From positions 55,613,771 to 55,677,770 of the forward strand of contig NC_061867.1 of assembly GCF_907164915.1 (NCBI RefSeq): DNA of 64,000 nucleotides, given 5' to 3'. The position numbers and the translations under genes are program-made. The notes below the pieces were generated by a model that worked only from the letters and a program-made list of their open reading frames with translations, was not told the origin of the DNA and ran no database searches. Position 1 is the first letter of the stretch; each line of letters starts with the position of its first letter. Source of the stretch: Impatiens glandulifera. Taxonomy: Eukaryota > Streptophyta > Magnoliopsida > Ericales > Balsaminaceae. This document shows, piece by piece, positions 48,928 through 60,012 of this stretch.

Positions 48928-49976
48928 TAGCGACGTTATTCACTCTCTTTTCTAATTGTGTTTTTGTTGTATTTAACATTATAGCGATCAAAAAAAGTGG
49001 TAAAAACGCTTCAAAATAATCCTGCATAAATGGGAGGTTAATTTATTATTCCTAATTTTGGTAACGATATGTCAAGTGTAATGATTATATATTAGATAAC
49101 TTTTAAATTAATCTTTTGATGATAAAATTGAGAAATCTTTTGATAGATGATGATATACAGTGTCGAATCTGAGATTTCGAGGCCTGAGGCGAACACAAAA
49201 CTTGGTGTCCTCAAATATTTTATTAATCACAATGTTGCACTTCCGATATGCAATAATGCAAGATACAAATTGTGAATCCACCATTCCACCAGACAAGTCC
49301 TCAACAACAAAAATAATCAAGTAAATCGAACCAAAATTTCACCGAAATCGGAGGAAGAACTCTAGTGAGCAGTGGCGCAGTGCCGAGAAATAAGGTTGGA
49401 ACAAGCGAAAAAGGCCCAAGAGCTCGAGGAAGGAGACGACTTTGTTTTCTGCTCCGATTCCGGCAAGCTGGAGGATCAACGACGGACTTGGGGTTTGGGG
49501 GAAGTGTTTCATTTTCTTTTTCCAGAATGCTTGTTCTTATTTTTTTTTCTTTTGCCTTGATTTTGTTGATAAATGAGAATCGTGCGATTATTTTCTTCAA
49601 TTAATATATTGTTTTTTATTTTTATTTTTTGGATACAAATTAAGTTAGAGCTTATCATTGATATGTTATCAATTATTATTTATGGGTTTTTTAAAAATAA
49701 GCCCATAAACATATCATTATAATTTGTTGTTTTTTAAAAATTTTGGTGCCCCAAAAATATTTGGGCCTGAGGCAATTGCCTCATTTATTAATAGCAAGTC
49801 GGGCCTTATGATATATCATATACATGTTGAGTAATATTGTTGTTTCAAAGTATACATGTGGTTCATGAATTTTCCACGATTATGGAGCTTGGTTTTGAAA
49901 CTTTCAAATAATGTTGGGCTTCATCGCAAAAACAATCAAACGAGTCCAAACTCCAAACATTAAAAGATAGTAATTT

Positions 49977-50018
<42 letters not shown>

Positions 50019-50036
50019 CATAAATATATAACAGGC
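48928..50036. repeat. Duplicated block, copy 1 (downstream of G2)
   Basis: The sequence from TTAGCGACGTTATTCACTC through CAAAATAATCCTGCATAAAT and TCAAGTGTAATGATTATATA is repeated at about 62060-62250 and 62871-63112. The part after the inserted element (49816 onward, with GATTATGGAGCTTGGTTTTG) continues the match at 63160-63240. This copy alone carries the hAT-type insertion at 49158-49807. Confidence 0.85.
49158..49807. mobile_element. hAT-type element inserted in duplicated block 1
   Basis: 650 bp starting CAGTGTCGAATCTGAG and ending AAGTCGGGCCTT, with weakly matching inverted ends. Perfect 8-bp duplications ATGATATA lie at 49150-49157 and 49808-49815. The paralogous block at about 63085-63125 lacks it. 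The interior includes a GC-richer stretch (49340-49500) of unknown origin. There is no transposase. Confidence 0.8.
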
Positions 50037-50159
50037 CGAGTTTAAAACCCAAAAATACAATATTAAATCATGAACACACAAACATATATGGATAGAAAAT
50101 TAAACAAGACACAAACAACCATTACAAATGCATGTAAAATAAAACCAACATTAATTAAG

Positions 50160-50296
50160 TAATTAAAATGACTTCAAACATTATTAATAATTTCCCCATC
50201 CGGCAACCACTCAACCACTTCCGACGACTCTACCGTCTTAGCTGCTCCTATCGCGGCGGTTTGATGACTCAACACTTCGATCATTGACTGCAAAAG
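50160..50296 (-). other. Conserved sequence downstream of G2 exon 3
   Basis: On the minus strand a reading of about 37 codons (SMIEVLSHQTAAIGAAKTVE and on to VVEWLPDGEIINNV) is preserved without stops here, and with two or three changes next to G5 (63410-63520). It is preceded by TTTTGCAG. It could be a further exon, but no donor of sensible spacing connects it to exon 3. Confidence 0.4.
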
Positions 50297-50336
50297 TTAA
50301 CGTTACATTTTTCTTCATATTTTATTTTAACTCTTT

Positions 50337-50852
50337 TTACAATAATTCGTCCTTAAGTATCGCTATAAAACAAATTATTATATAATAACTTAGTAAATGA
50401 TTTTTTTACTCGGAAGATTAAAAAAAGCTCACCTTGACGAAACATTGGAAACATCTCATTAGAGCGGTTATGATGAGAAATCGGACCTTGATCATTGATG
50501 GTGAGTTCTTGAAGTCGGAGGGTTTCAAAGACATTTTGGTATTCGATTGCGTTTCTAGTACAAACTATTTGGCGAGGACGGTAAAGTTTCTGCCCCCCAC
50601 AAAGGCCGCAGATATTGCCATATGAAGAGCCTCTTTCCACTGGACCTATTTTATTTTTGTAAGTTAGACTAGTCTAGTCTCTATAAAGTTCAAGTTGTGA
50701 CATCATTTATCATAATTTGATATCGACATATATATAGATTACTTACCTGAATGGTATATCGGGCATATGCGGGGAAACGAAAATGTTGCCACTTCTTCTT
50801 CATTTTCATTCGAGGACTTGTCGGGATTGTTGTTAGCCAAGTTATTAGCCAT
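50337..50852 (-). CDS. G2: small ZF-HD-derived, finger-only protein
   Basis: Three exons: 50852-50747, 50645-50433 and 50362-50337, phase-1 introns, 114 residues. Exon 1 starts MANNLANNNPDKSSNENEEE and has FPRICPIYHSG, the counterpart of FHRVC in G1. Exon 2 has YGNICGLCGGQKLYRPRQIV: the C-x2-C is kept, but the GCH of ZF-HD proteins reads GGQ and the final His is lost. The paralogue-specific block AIEYQNVFETLRLQELTIND follows. Exon 3 encodes only ILKDELL before a stop, aligning with FKDELK of G1. No homeodomain is present. In size it resembles mini-zinc-finger proteins, which bind ZF-HD partners and block them; with so many ligand residues gone, metal binding is doubtful. The near-identical G5 keeps the same exon lengths. 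Confidence 0.65.
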
Positions 50853-50925
50853 ATTAAAGAGAAAGAAAGAACTATATATGATTTGTATGAGATAAATATA
50901 CAATGAATTAGTTATTAGAGAAGTG

Positions 50926-50934
50926 TATATATAG
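50926..50934 (-). promoter_or_regulatory. Probable TATA box of G2
   Basis: Minus-strand CCTCTATATATACACTTCTC, about 74 bp before the start codon, matching the arrangement at G1. Confidence 0.6.
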
Positions 50935-51044
50935 AGGTAATTGTGAAAACTGTCAAAGTAAAATAAGGGAAAAGTAAGAAAAAAAAAGTAGTGAAAACTG
51001 TAAATTAAAGGTGGTGCTTCTTTGCGTGCATGATATATATCTAC

Positions 51045-51062
51045 CAAGAGGATGAAACCGTT
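51045..51062 (-). promoter_or_regulatory. Conserved upstream box of G2
   Basis: Minus-strand AACGGTTTCATCCTCTTG, about 195 bp before the start codon and one base different from the box upstream of G1 (39477-39494). Confidence 0.5.
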
Positions 51063-51414
51063 ACATTTTTCAGAATTCAAAATGACAAAATGAAGGGGAA
51101 AAAAAGTAAGTTTTAATGGGCATGAAAGTCACACAACAAATACTACAAGTAACTTCATGTGACATTATCAATTTGGTACAGATTTAATAAAAAAACAAAT
51201 TAAAGTTCAATGAGTTAGTTTGATTTATTAATTTTTTTTTCATTTTAGAAAATTATTAAAAAAAATTGTTAATGTAAATTGAACTTTAACATATATTTAT
51301 TTTCTTAAACAAGATTCTTGTTATTTGAGTTGTCATGATGGGTCTAACTTTTATTTCTTAAATATGACTTTAAATAAAAACAAACTATATATATTAAACT
51401 ATTTATACTAAACT

Positions 51415-52690
51415 TTGTTATCATGTTTTCAATGAAATAATACCAATTAATTTTTGTATTGTTTTCGAAGAAGATGAAACACTTTTAAACTTATTAACAT
51501 GTTTTCAATTAGGTAATAAAAGATACATTTTTATCGTATTCGAAACAGCATATAATAACCCTATTTGTTTTTGACCAGCTCTTGAGTTGGAGTTGGAGAT
51601 CCGTAGCTAGAGTTCTGTAGCTGGAGCTGGGTTTGGTCCGATTTTTTTTATTTACTTGAAATATACTTTCTTTACAATATATTATTGAGGTGTTAATATA
51701 GATAAAATAGTGTTCTGAAATATTTTTTAATTATGTAAATATTAATAATTTAATAACATTTGTTCGTTCAACTCCAATTTCAGGAGTTTTCAAACTCACA
51801 GTTTTATTTAAACTTGTATACATGTTTTTATTTAGGTAATAAAATGTTGTTTTATTTAAACTTGTATACATGTTTTTAATTAGGTAATAAAATGTTGTTT
51901 TTATTGTATTAGATAGAGCATATTTATTTGTTAACATGATTTTAATTACATAAATAAAAAATATATTTTTATCGTATTCAAAGAATGTCATTTTACTCAA
52001 ATTGTTAATATGTTTTCAACGAGGTTGTAAAAGATATATTTTGAGTATTCAAAATAATCACATGTTACTTAAATTTTTTAACATGATTTCAATTAGATAG
52101 TAAAATATACATTTTTATCGTATTCGAATAAACATGTTTTATTTAAACTTGTTAAAATATTTTCATTTAGGTAATAAAAATAATATTTTGATCGTATTTT
52201 CGAAGAAGTACATTTTAGTTAAACTTTTTAATATGTTTTTAATTAGTTGATAAAAATTTGTATTCGAAAACACGTTTTACTTAAATTTATTAACCTATTT
52301 TTAATTAGATAATAAAATATATAATAATTACTATTTATTTAAACCTGTTAACATGTTTTAATTAAGAAACAAAAATTATATTTTGATAAGAAGAAACACA
52401 TTTTAATTATTAACATGTTTTCAATTAGATAATAAGAAATATATTTTATCGTATTCGAGAAAACACGTTTTAATTAAATTTGTTAACATTTTTTCAATTA
52501 GATAATAAAAAGTACATTTTGTCGTATTCGAGAAAACACGTTTTACTTAAACTTGTTAGCATGTTTCAATTGAGTAATAAAATATTTGAATAACACGTTT
52601 GCTTAAACATGTTAACATATTTATGTTATTCGGAAAGTATGTTTTACTTATACTTATTATCATGTTTTCAATTAGGTAAGATCAAGTATA
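51415..52690. repeat. Minisatellite array 2 (about 70-bp unit)
   Basis: Roughly fifteen degenerate units of the TTAACATGTTTTCAATTAGG type. At about 51557-51800 they are interrupted by a segment with GAGTTGGAGTTGGAGATCC and its rough inverse CAACTCCAATTTCAGGAG, probably a small MITE. Two units near 51800-51895 are shortened perfect repeats. The array ends about 0.6 kb upstream of G2 on the gene's strand. Confidence 0.85.
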
Positions 52691-54089
52691 AATTTTGACA
52701 CAAATAGATTATTTATATTATCCACAAAAGAGATAGGTTGAAATGACAACTGCCATTTTGTTTCTTTACTATCCATTGAAAATATATTTAGTTATAAGAA
52801 TAACAAAATATATATATAAGTAATGAGCAGAAAAAATAATTAATAAAATGCTGTTCCCAATAATATATATTTTCCTTTTTCAATGAAAATACACAGTTTT
52901 TTTTTCTCCTTATTATTTTTAAGAAAAGGATGGGTCATTTTATTAATTTAAGTAAAGAATAAATGTTCTTGAAATGAGACTATTTTTACTAAATAAAGAA
53001 ACTATAATTTAATCTCCTCAGTATCTTTCAAGAATATCAAATAATTAAACATTATTTCTTTAATATTATAAGTTAGATCATAAAATATTACTTGATTAAA
53101 TCATGATGTGTTGATGATAACAACATGAAAAATTGAATCCATAATGTTTTATATATTTTTAAATTTTCTTATGTGTGTTAAATAAAATATTTTGTTTGCT
53201 AATTAAAAAAAAGACTTTGCAAGTAAAAATTATAAAGAAAATATATCTTGTTAATACAGAAAATAGTTTTTTGGACTAGTTCCTAAAAGGAGAATGCTAT
53301 ATTTTTTTTTTACTTAGAACAAAATTTAAATTCATTGTAAATATCGAGAGATGTAAAAATCAACCATATATTACACAAAGATATAGGTTGAGTTTACAAA
53401 TTTTAAATAAATATATGTTATATTAATTTAAACTTATTTGGTTCTCTATATTACACTACTAAAAATGTTAAAAAAATGTTATTAAGAATAATAAGTTAGG
53501 AATGAGGTATGTTTAAACCCACCCAAAACAGAAAAAAAAATATTTACACTGAAAATGTAATATAACACCTAATTTTTTATTTTATTTTTTTAATTTTAAT
53601 TTTAATTATTTATTTTTTTAATTATCAAAAATAAGTAAAAATTTAAGATAATCTACACATTTCATTTATAAATTTCTGAAAAATAAAATATGCCCGCTCC
53701 TAAAAACTTTCAGCCCACCTCAACTTTAAACCTAATTCTGTCTACCTATATCATCCTCTTTAGAAAACATTTCAACTATTAAGATTTAATTTAAAATAAA
53801 ATGTTTACCCCATTTAAAAGTATTTATAATATATATTTTTTAATTCACATATAAATTTAGATGAAAAATAACTAAACTTTTAAAAACTATACAAACAAAT
53901 AACAATCATTTAAAGAGAGAATTAGATTTAGAAAATATAATAATTAAAAAAAAGAAATAATTTAAAAAGAAACCCCATAAAATCTAGTAACAAAATCAAA
54001 CAGAGAAACATACATGAAAAATAAAATCAAATAGTACTTAGTACTTAATTAATAAAACACTTCAAACATAATATTATTAATCTTTCCAT
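52691..54089. other. AT-rich part of duplicated block 2
   Basis: Related by eye to 47160-48060 and to 60060-61200: for example GGTTGAAATGACAACTGCCATTTTG, CTTTGCAAGTAAAAATTATA and TTAAGATTTAATTTAAAATA occur in the other blocks with changes. No gene is seen. Confidence 0.55.
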
Positions 54090-55444
54090 TCAGCCACCAC
54101 CAACCATCCCACTTCCACTTCCACCATTCCCATCTCCGCTGTTTCCACCTCCACCTCCACCTCCACCTCCACCTCCGCCTCCACGATAATACGATGATTG
54201 ACCGACACAACTGGTGGCACCCGCGGCGGGGTTGACTCCATTGAAAAGCCTGTTCTTGTTATTCCTCAACCAAGTCTTGAATACCTTTGGCGTCACACCA
54301 ATCCCATGACAAAACTCATCAAGTTTATTTTCATCATGACCCAAAAGCCTCCACTGAAGCATATCAGCATAACCTTTCATTATCTCCTTTTGAGATAATG
54401 TCAAAGTTGTTCTCTTCTCCCTTTTAGTCACCACCTCTTCCCAATTCTCTGTAGAAGATGGTTAAAACTATAATTATTTGTTTGTAACACTTAAAATGTT
54501 TTAATTTGAAGTAGAAGTTATTACAGTAATGTAATGCAAGTCAAGCTCGAGTGAGTCATGGATCTTATGCAACTTTTATTTAAAAAAAATTAAAACATAT
54601 TTTATGATGATATAAAAATTTATAATAGTTCATTACAGTAACACTTAAAACTATATTCTCTGTAGAAGATGGTTAAAACTATAATTATTTGTTTGTAACA
54701 CTTAAAATGTTTTAATTTGAAGTAGAAGTTATTACAGTAATGTAATGCAAGTCAAGCTCGAGTGAGTCATGGATCTTATGCAACTTTTATTTAAAAAAAA
54801 TTAAAACATATTTTATGATGATATAAAAATTTATAATAGTTCAATGTCATAATTAATACAATTGGTGGACTATAGGTTAATGGTTCAAACTTTGGAAAAA
54901 AAATATTTTTAATGTTTTTTTTTTCGTGACCCATGTAATGATAGTTTTTTACTTAAAGAAAAAGTAAATGGAACAACTTATCTTTACCGTAAACAGCCCT
55001 AAGAAAATTAGGGTATGGAAAGTAGTTGCGATTCTGAACGTAAAATGGCGGTGGATTCTGATGAGGTGGAGGATTAATATTCAAGGTGAGTTCCGCCAGA
55101 CGAAGATATCCAATGGCGTTTTCAGGAATAACTTGAACAGTTTGACGGCGGTGAAAATCTTGGTGACAACCACATAACACACAAATAAAAGCTTGAATAT
55201 CGTCTTCACCCATTCTCAGAAAGTTGAGGCATCCATCGAAAATGTGTCCATTTGGTTCGTTACCTTAAACAAAAGTTAACAAAAATAAACGCTAGATCTC
55301 AAACAAAATAATAATATTTGTCATAAGTTAATCGAAAGTTGAAATCATCTTACAAAAGTTTCGCCTGCATTCCCAATGAAAAATGAGTGTTGTCAATTCA
55401 TCGTCATCTTTCATGATAATGTTACGATTAAAGTTATCACTCAT
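54090..55444 (-). CDS. G3: zinc-finger homeodomain (ZF-HD) transcription factor
   Basis: Three exons: 55444-55354, 55263-54988 and 54448-54090, both introns phase 1, 241 residues. The ZF-HD dimerisation finger covers about residues 22-73: FHWECRRNF, NGHIFDGCLNFL, then AFICVLCGCHQDFHRR. Cys26, Cys42, Cys58, Cys61, Cys63, His64 and His68 are kept, but the His of the usual KNH is Phe30. The homeodomain covers about 130-189: KREKRTTLTLSQKEIMKGYA, DMLQWRLLGHDENKLDEFC, then VFKTWLRNNKNR as recognition helix, all characteristic of ZF-HD rather than other homeobox classes. The tail is 13 Gly then Ser/Gly. Family members act in the nucleus as homo- or heterodimers on ATTA-type sites. Most Arabidopsis members are intronless, so this exon structure is unusual. 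It is the only complete member of the local cluster. Confidence 0.87.
54445..54866. repeat. 211-bp tandem duplication in intron 2 of G3
   Basis: Segment TTCTCTGTAGAAGATGGTTA through GCAACTTTTATTTAAAAAAA occurs at 54445-54655 and again from 54656. The unit includes the polypyrimidine tract and AG of the exon 3 acceptor, so a second acceptor-like CTTCTACAG|AGAA lies 211 bp upstream in the transcript. Confidence 0.92.
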
Positions 55445-55551
55445 GGTGGAGATGGTGGAAGGAAGATATATCAACTAGAGATAAGAAAAATAAAGAATGA
55501 AAGGAAATTGATTTTTTGATAAATGTTATAAACAATAAAGTTGGAGAAATG

Positions 55552-55561
55552 TATATATAAA
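55552..55561 (-). promoter_or_regulatory. Probable TATA box of G3
   Basis: Minus-strand CTTTATATATACATTTCTCC, about 108 bp before the start codon. It resembles the TATA regions of G1 and G2. The AACGGTTTCATC box seen upstream of those genes was not found here. Confidence 0.5.
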
Positions 55562-55979
55562 GTCAATTTATTTGTATGCTAAAAAAATATCAATTCAAAT
55601 TAGGTGTTATATGTAATATTGAATGGTTTGATTTAATTTGTATAAAAAATGAGAACTTTTTATTAGTTGAGGATAGACACAAAAGATTACATTATAATTT
55701 CTTTGAGAAAAGACAAACCAGATATAAATAAAGTTACTACATTAGTTATCTCAAGTTTAATAGAAAGTTAATAAATCTAGCAATTCATTATATGATTAAA
55801 ATCAACAGTGAACTTGTCAAAATTTTGATATTTTATCTTGGTTAGGTTTATATTTTTGATAAATATCAAATGTGAATATATATTTTTAATTAAGAACTTG
55901 TCAAAATTTTGACTTTTCATCTTGGTTAGGTTTACCACTAGAGCTTAATGTTTTAATTAAGAAATTTAGAAGTCGTTAT

Positions 55980-56165
55980 AAGTAATAAAATATATGTTTT
56001 TATCGAGGAACACTTTCACTTATGATGCGTGTAGACATGATTCAGTTATAAGTAATTCAAAGTATATTTTTATCCTATTAAAAAAAGTATGTTTTACTTA
56101 AACTTGTTACAATGTTTTCAATTAGGTAATATATATACATTTTATAGTATTCGAATAAACGACAA
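55980..56165. repeat. Minisatellite array 3 (about 70-bp unit, short)
   Basis: About two or three degenerate units (TTACTTAAACTTGTTACAAT, GTTTTCAATTAGGTAATA) upstream of G3, followed by the same flank (AGGTTGAAATGACTTGC) that follows arrays 2 and 4. Confidence 0.75.
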
Positions 56166-58186
56166 AAGTAATTTATAAATTTGAGAAAATATATTATTTT
56201 ACATTTTAGTATCCACAAAAATAGGTTGAAATGACTTGCTACCATTTTGTATCTTTAATTACCATTGGAAATATATTTAATACAAAATGAATTATGAGCA
56301 AAAAAAAAAAATTATAATACAAAAGTTTTTTTTTTCTCCTAAGAAAAGGATAGGTCATTTTATTAATATAAGTAAAGAATAAATATTCTTGAAATGAGAC
56401 TATTTTTAGTAAATAAAAAAATCAATAATTTGATCTACTCAACATCTTTCAACAATATCAAGTAATTAAACATCATTTCTTTTATATATTTAATCACTGC
56501 CTTTAAATTCTTATCACCATTCTTATCCTCAATTTCAAATTCACATATTATATTTTGAAACACCATTTCTTAAATTTTTCCATCCACATATATCACCCTA
56601 CCTTAATCTTCAAATATTCATTATTAATTTTCACTCTAAATTAAAACCACAATTCCGAACTCATAAGATGTCAGCATTATGAATACTATTTTGTAAATCT
56701 CCGAACATATTTACTGAAAAATATTAATCTTTCTAAGCTACTATGACTAAATATATATAACATAGTCTTTGCAATCAAAATCAATATATATTACAATCAT
56801 GATCATTGTTATTTTAATCTTATACCATTATATATTATCCTTCAAAAACGTATTTCAATTCAAATTTTCTTATCCCCGTAAAAATAATAAATATTAAATT
56901 CAAAATAAATTTATCTTATAAATAAATTTATCTTATAAATAAAGATAACTTGATCAATTATGTTCTTCTTTGTTTAATGAGTTTTCTAAGCAACAACCTA
57001 TTTTTTCAAATTCTCATCCACATATTCAACCACAATTGTTATATCGTCTTATACCAACATATCACCTCATATATATACCAGTCAATTTAGTCTTATACCA
57101 ACGTACCTTATTCTTCAAGATGTATCTCCATATATAGCACAACTATTGTCATTCCTAGGCAGGTCAATGTTTTCCCCAATGGGAATCGAACCGAATGGTT
57201 TGGGTAATTAGTTTGATTTTCGATTCCATGTAATTTCGGGTCAGAATCACCTGTTTCGGGTAAAAAAAATTGGTTTTCACTGTTCGTTTACTGCTGTTTC
57301 GTTTTTATTCCTACAACTATACTTAGAGTAAAATGGCTAAAAAAATAAAATAAAATAAGGGAGAATAAGAGACGAGGAAGAAATAGGTTAGAGAAAATAA
57401 AGGGTTTTTTTCAATATATATATATTTTTAAATATTATTTATTTGTATATTATATAATATAGGACTGTTTGTTTTATTTTATTTAATATAATTTTTATAA
57501 TTTTTTTATTAAATAATTTTTAAAGCTTAAGCACATGAACTATTTTTTTAATGTATCAAAGAATAATTTGATAATCTTTTGAAATATTAAATTTTTTTCA
57601 ATTGATTCAAATTATGTTTAAAACATATATAAAAATTAAAAATATATTAACATCAAATAAGTTAAAAATAAAACAATTTTAAAAAATCGGGTCCGGTTCG
57701 GACCCGGGGTAACCATCGGTTCTAAACAGACATTTCGGATAATTTATGTACTTGTTTTTTCAAAAAATATTTGGGTCCGATTTGATTCAAATTTGGGTCA
57801 GATCCAACGAAACTCCAAAATTTGTCTTGCCTGGTCATGGTCATGCTCACCTTCAAATATGAATTAGTCAAGATTCGAACCATGATCTTATATAAAAGTT
57901 CAACATTTTGACTGATCAATTATTTGTAATGGTTAATTTCCATTTATAATATATATGGTAATATTTTTATCATTTATTTTATATAGGTTCTTATATATAT
58001 AACTATATAGTTTATAAAATAATTAATATAAATATTACATATATAATTATTTATTAATATATAATCATATAGATTATAAAAATAATTATTATATATATAT
58101 AATTATTTATTAAAAAATAATAATAATCAATCTAATAAATAAAAAATAATTAAAAAAATATATTAATAAAAATAAAAAATATTAAA

Positions 58187-58188
<2 letters not shown>
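56166..58188. other. AT-rich spacer with a probable decayed MITE
   Basis: The part up to about 56480 is a copy of the block flank. 57150-57340 and 57680-57850 hold GC-richer phrases (CGGGTCAGAATCACC, CGGGTCCGGTTCGGACCCGG) of the kind seen in old hAT-type elements, bracketing AT-rich DNA; ends were not resolved. No gene is seen. Confidence 0.4.

Positions 58189-58276
<88 letters not shown>
58189..58276. repeat. (AT)n microsatellite, about 87 bp
   Basis: Uninterrupted AT dinucleotides. Confidence 0.95.
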
Positions 58277-58280
<4 letters not shown>

Positions 58281-59329
58281 GTAAAAGAAGAAGAGTCAAA
58301 CTATTCCATTTTGTATTCAAATATAGTCATATCCATAATATGTATAGTAATTTCGAAAAAAATCCTTTGTTTTGAGTTCCATGAAAAACTAGAAGTTTGA
58401 AATATCAGTTTCCTTGTTATAAATATTTTCTTTTAAAATAAAATATTATTTTTTAGAAGAATTTATTAATTCCTGACCGCTTTTTAAAATTCATTAAAAT
58501 AATTAATTTCAGATTTAATTTTAAATAATTCGGGAATTTACGTTAATTAAATCACAATTTAATTTTTAGAATTCTTTAGTTTAATTTAAAAGATTATTTA
58601 TTTTGAAACCAAGTCGCTATTGATTTTTGAATATTCATAAAAATTGGCATACGAATACAAACATATTGACCAAAGTTTTATTTTAGTTCGTAGAGCTCGC
58701 GCTTCCTCCTCTGTACCCGTTTTAAATCGATCTGTTCTTATAAAATTGTTTTTAAAAATCGGTTGTATAATGTTTAAGTTTTAACCGATTATTCTTCCGG
58801 TCCTAATCATGCTTCTAGATTTTAACGTTATTTAAAATATTGATACAACAATATTTAAAATGATGGTATCTTTTGCTGATGATAACTAAGGAGGAAATAC
58901 ATGAAGAATATCAATAATTTTTAAAAACATTATGGTTTAAAAATAAATACCAAACGAGCCTTTTTATTGAAATATTTTTGTCGAAATATTATAAAAATAT
59001 TTAAAATGAATTTTCTAATTTTTTGGGATTTTTGAAAATGATTTGGAGTCCCAAAATTATAAAAAATTATTTTAGATTCTGAAAAGTGAAACCAAACAGG
59101 CCTTAGTATCGGACTCCTAAGCCTGGGCTTCGTTTTATCGGTCGAGGTCAAAAGATCCTCGATTCGGGTTGAGGCTCGGGATCTTAGGTCTAAGTACCGA
59201 AGTTCCTTAGTCGAGGTTTCTTGGTTAATTTTATCGGTATAGGCTTATATACCTATCAGAGTTGGGTTAGCTAGGGATAAGTTTCTCGATTGAGGGGTAT
59301 AAAATTCTCGGTCTTGGGACTATCCTTAG

Positions 59330-59600
59330 GGACCCTCGGTCCCAAGCTTGGGATTTTCGGTTCCAAGGTCAGACGTCTCGGTCCTGAGATTTGTGATTCT
59401 CGGTTCAAAGGTCGGACCTCTTGGTCCTAGGATTTGGGATTCTCGGTCCTAAGGATTAGGAATATTGGTCCCAAGGTCGGACCTCTCGGTCCTAAGATTT
59501 TGGATTCTCGGTCTCAATGTCAGACCTCTCGGTCTTAAGGTTTGGAATTCTCGATCCCAAGGTCGAACATCTCGGTCATAGGTGAAAATCCTCAGTCGGA
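59330..59600. repeat. 43-bp minisatellite, unrelated to the 70-bp family
   Basis: Five or so degenerate units such as TCGGTTCAAAGGTCGGACCT followed by CTTGGTCCTAGGATTTGGGATTC, one of them shortened to about half. It is locally GC-richer than its surroundings. Looser copies of TCGG/TCTCGG words extend left to 59150 and right to 59640. Confidence 0.8.
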
Positions 59601-59640
59601 TTTCTCGGTCCTAGTTCAGACCTCTCGATCATAGATTTAT

Positions 59641-60012
59641 CGGTTTACTTGTTAACATGTTTTCAATTAGGTAATAAAATATATACTTTTATATTATATT
59701 CGAGAAAACACGTTTGACTTAAATTTACTAACCTATTTAGATAATAAAAAGTACATTTCTATCGTATTCAAGAGAGCACGTTTTACTAAAATTTATTAAC
59801 ATGTTTTCAAATTAGGTAATAAAAACTATATTTTTATAGTTATTGTAGAAGTACATTTTAATTAAATTTATTAAAATATTTTCAGTTAAATATTGAAAAA
59901 TATATTTTTATTGTATTTGAAGAAGCACGTTTTACTTAAACTTGTTGACATGTTTCAGTTAGGTAACAACAATTATATATTTTTATCGTATTTGAAGAAA
60001 CGACAAAAAAAT
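59641..60012. repeat. Minisatellite array 4 (about 70-bp unit)
   Basis: About five degenerate units beginning right after the 43-bp repeat, with TTAACATGTTTTCAATTAGG first. The flank GACAAAAAAATCTT and GGATAGGTTTAAATG follows, as after arrays 1-3. Confidence 0.85.

Noticed and set aside
49301..49604. Open frames on both strands inside the hAT-type element
   Set aside because: They are short, overlap in opposite frames, and belong to the GC-richer element interior; captured coding DNA cannot be shown without a search.
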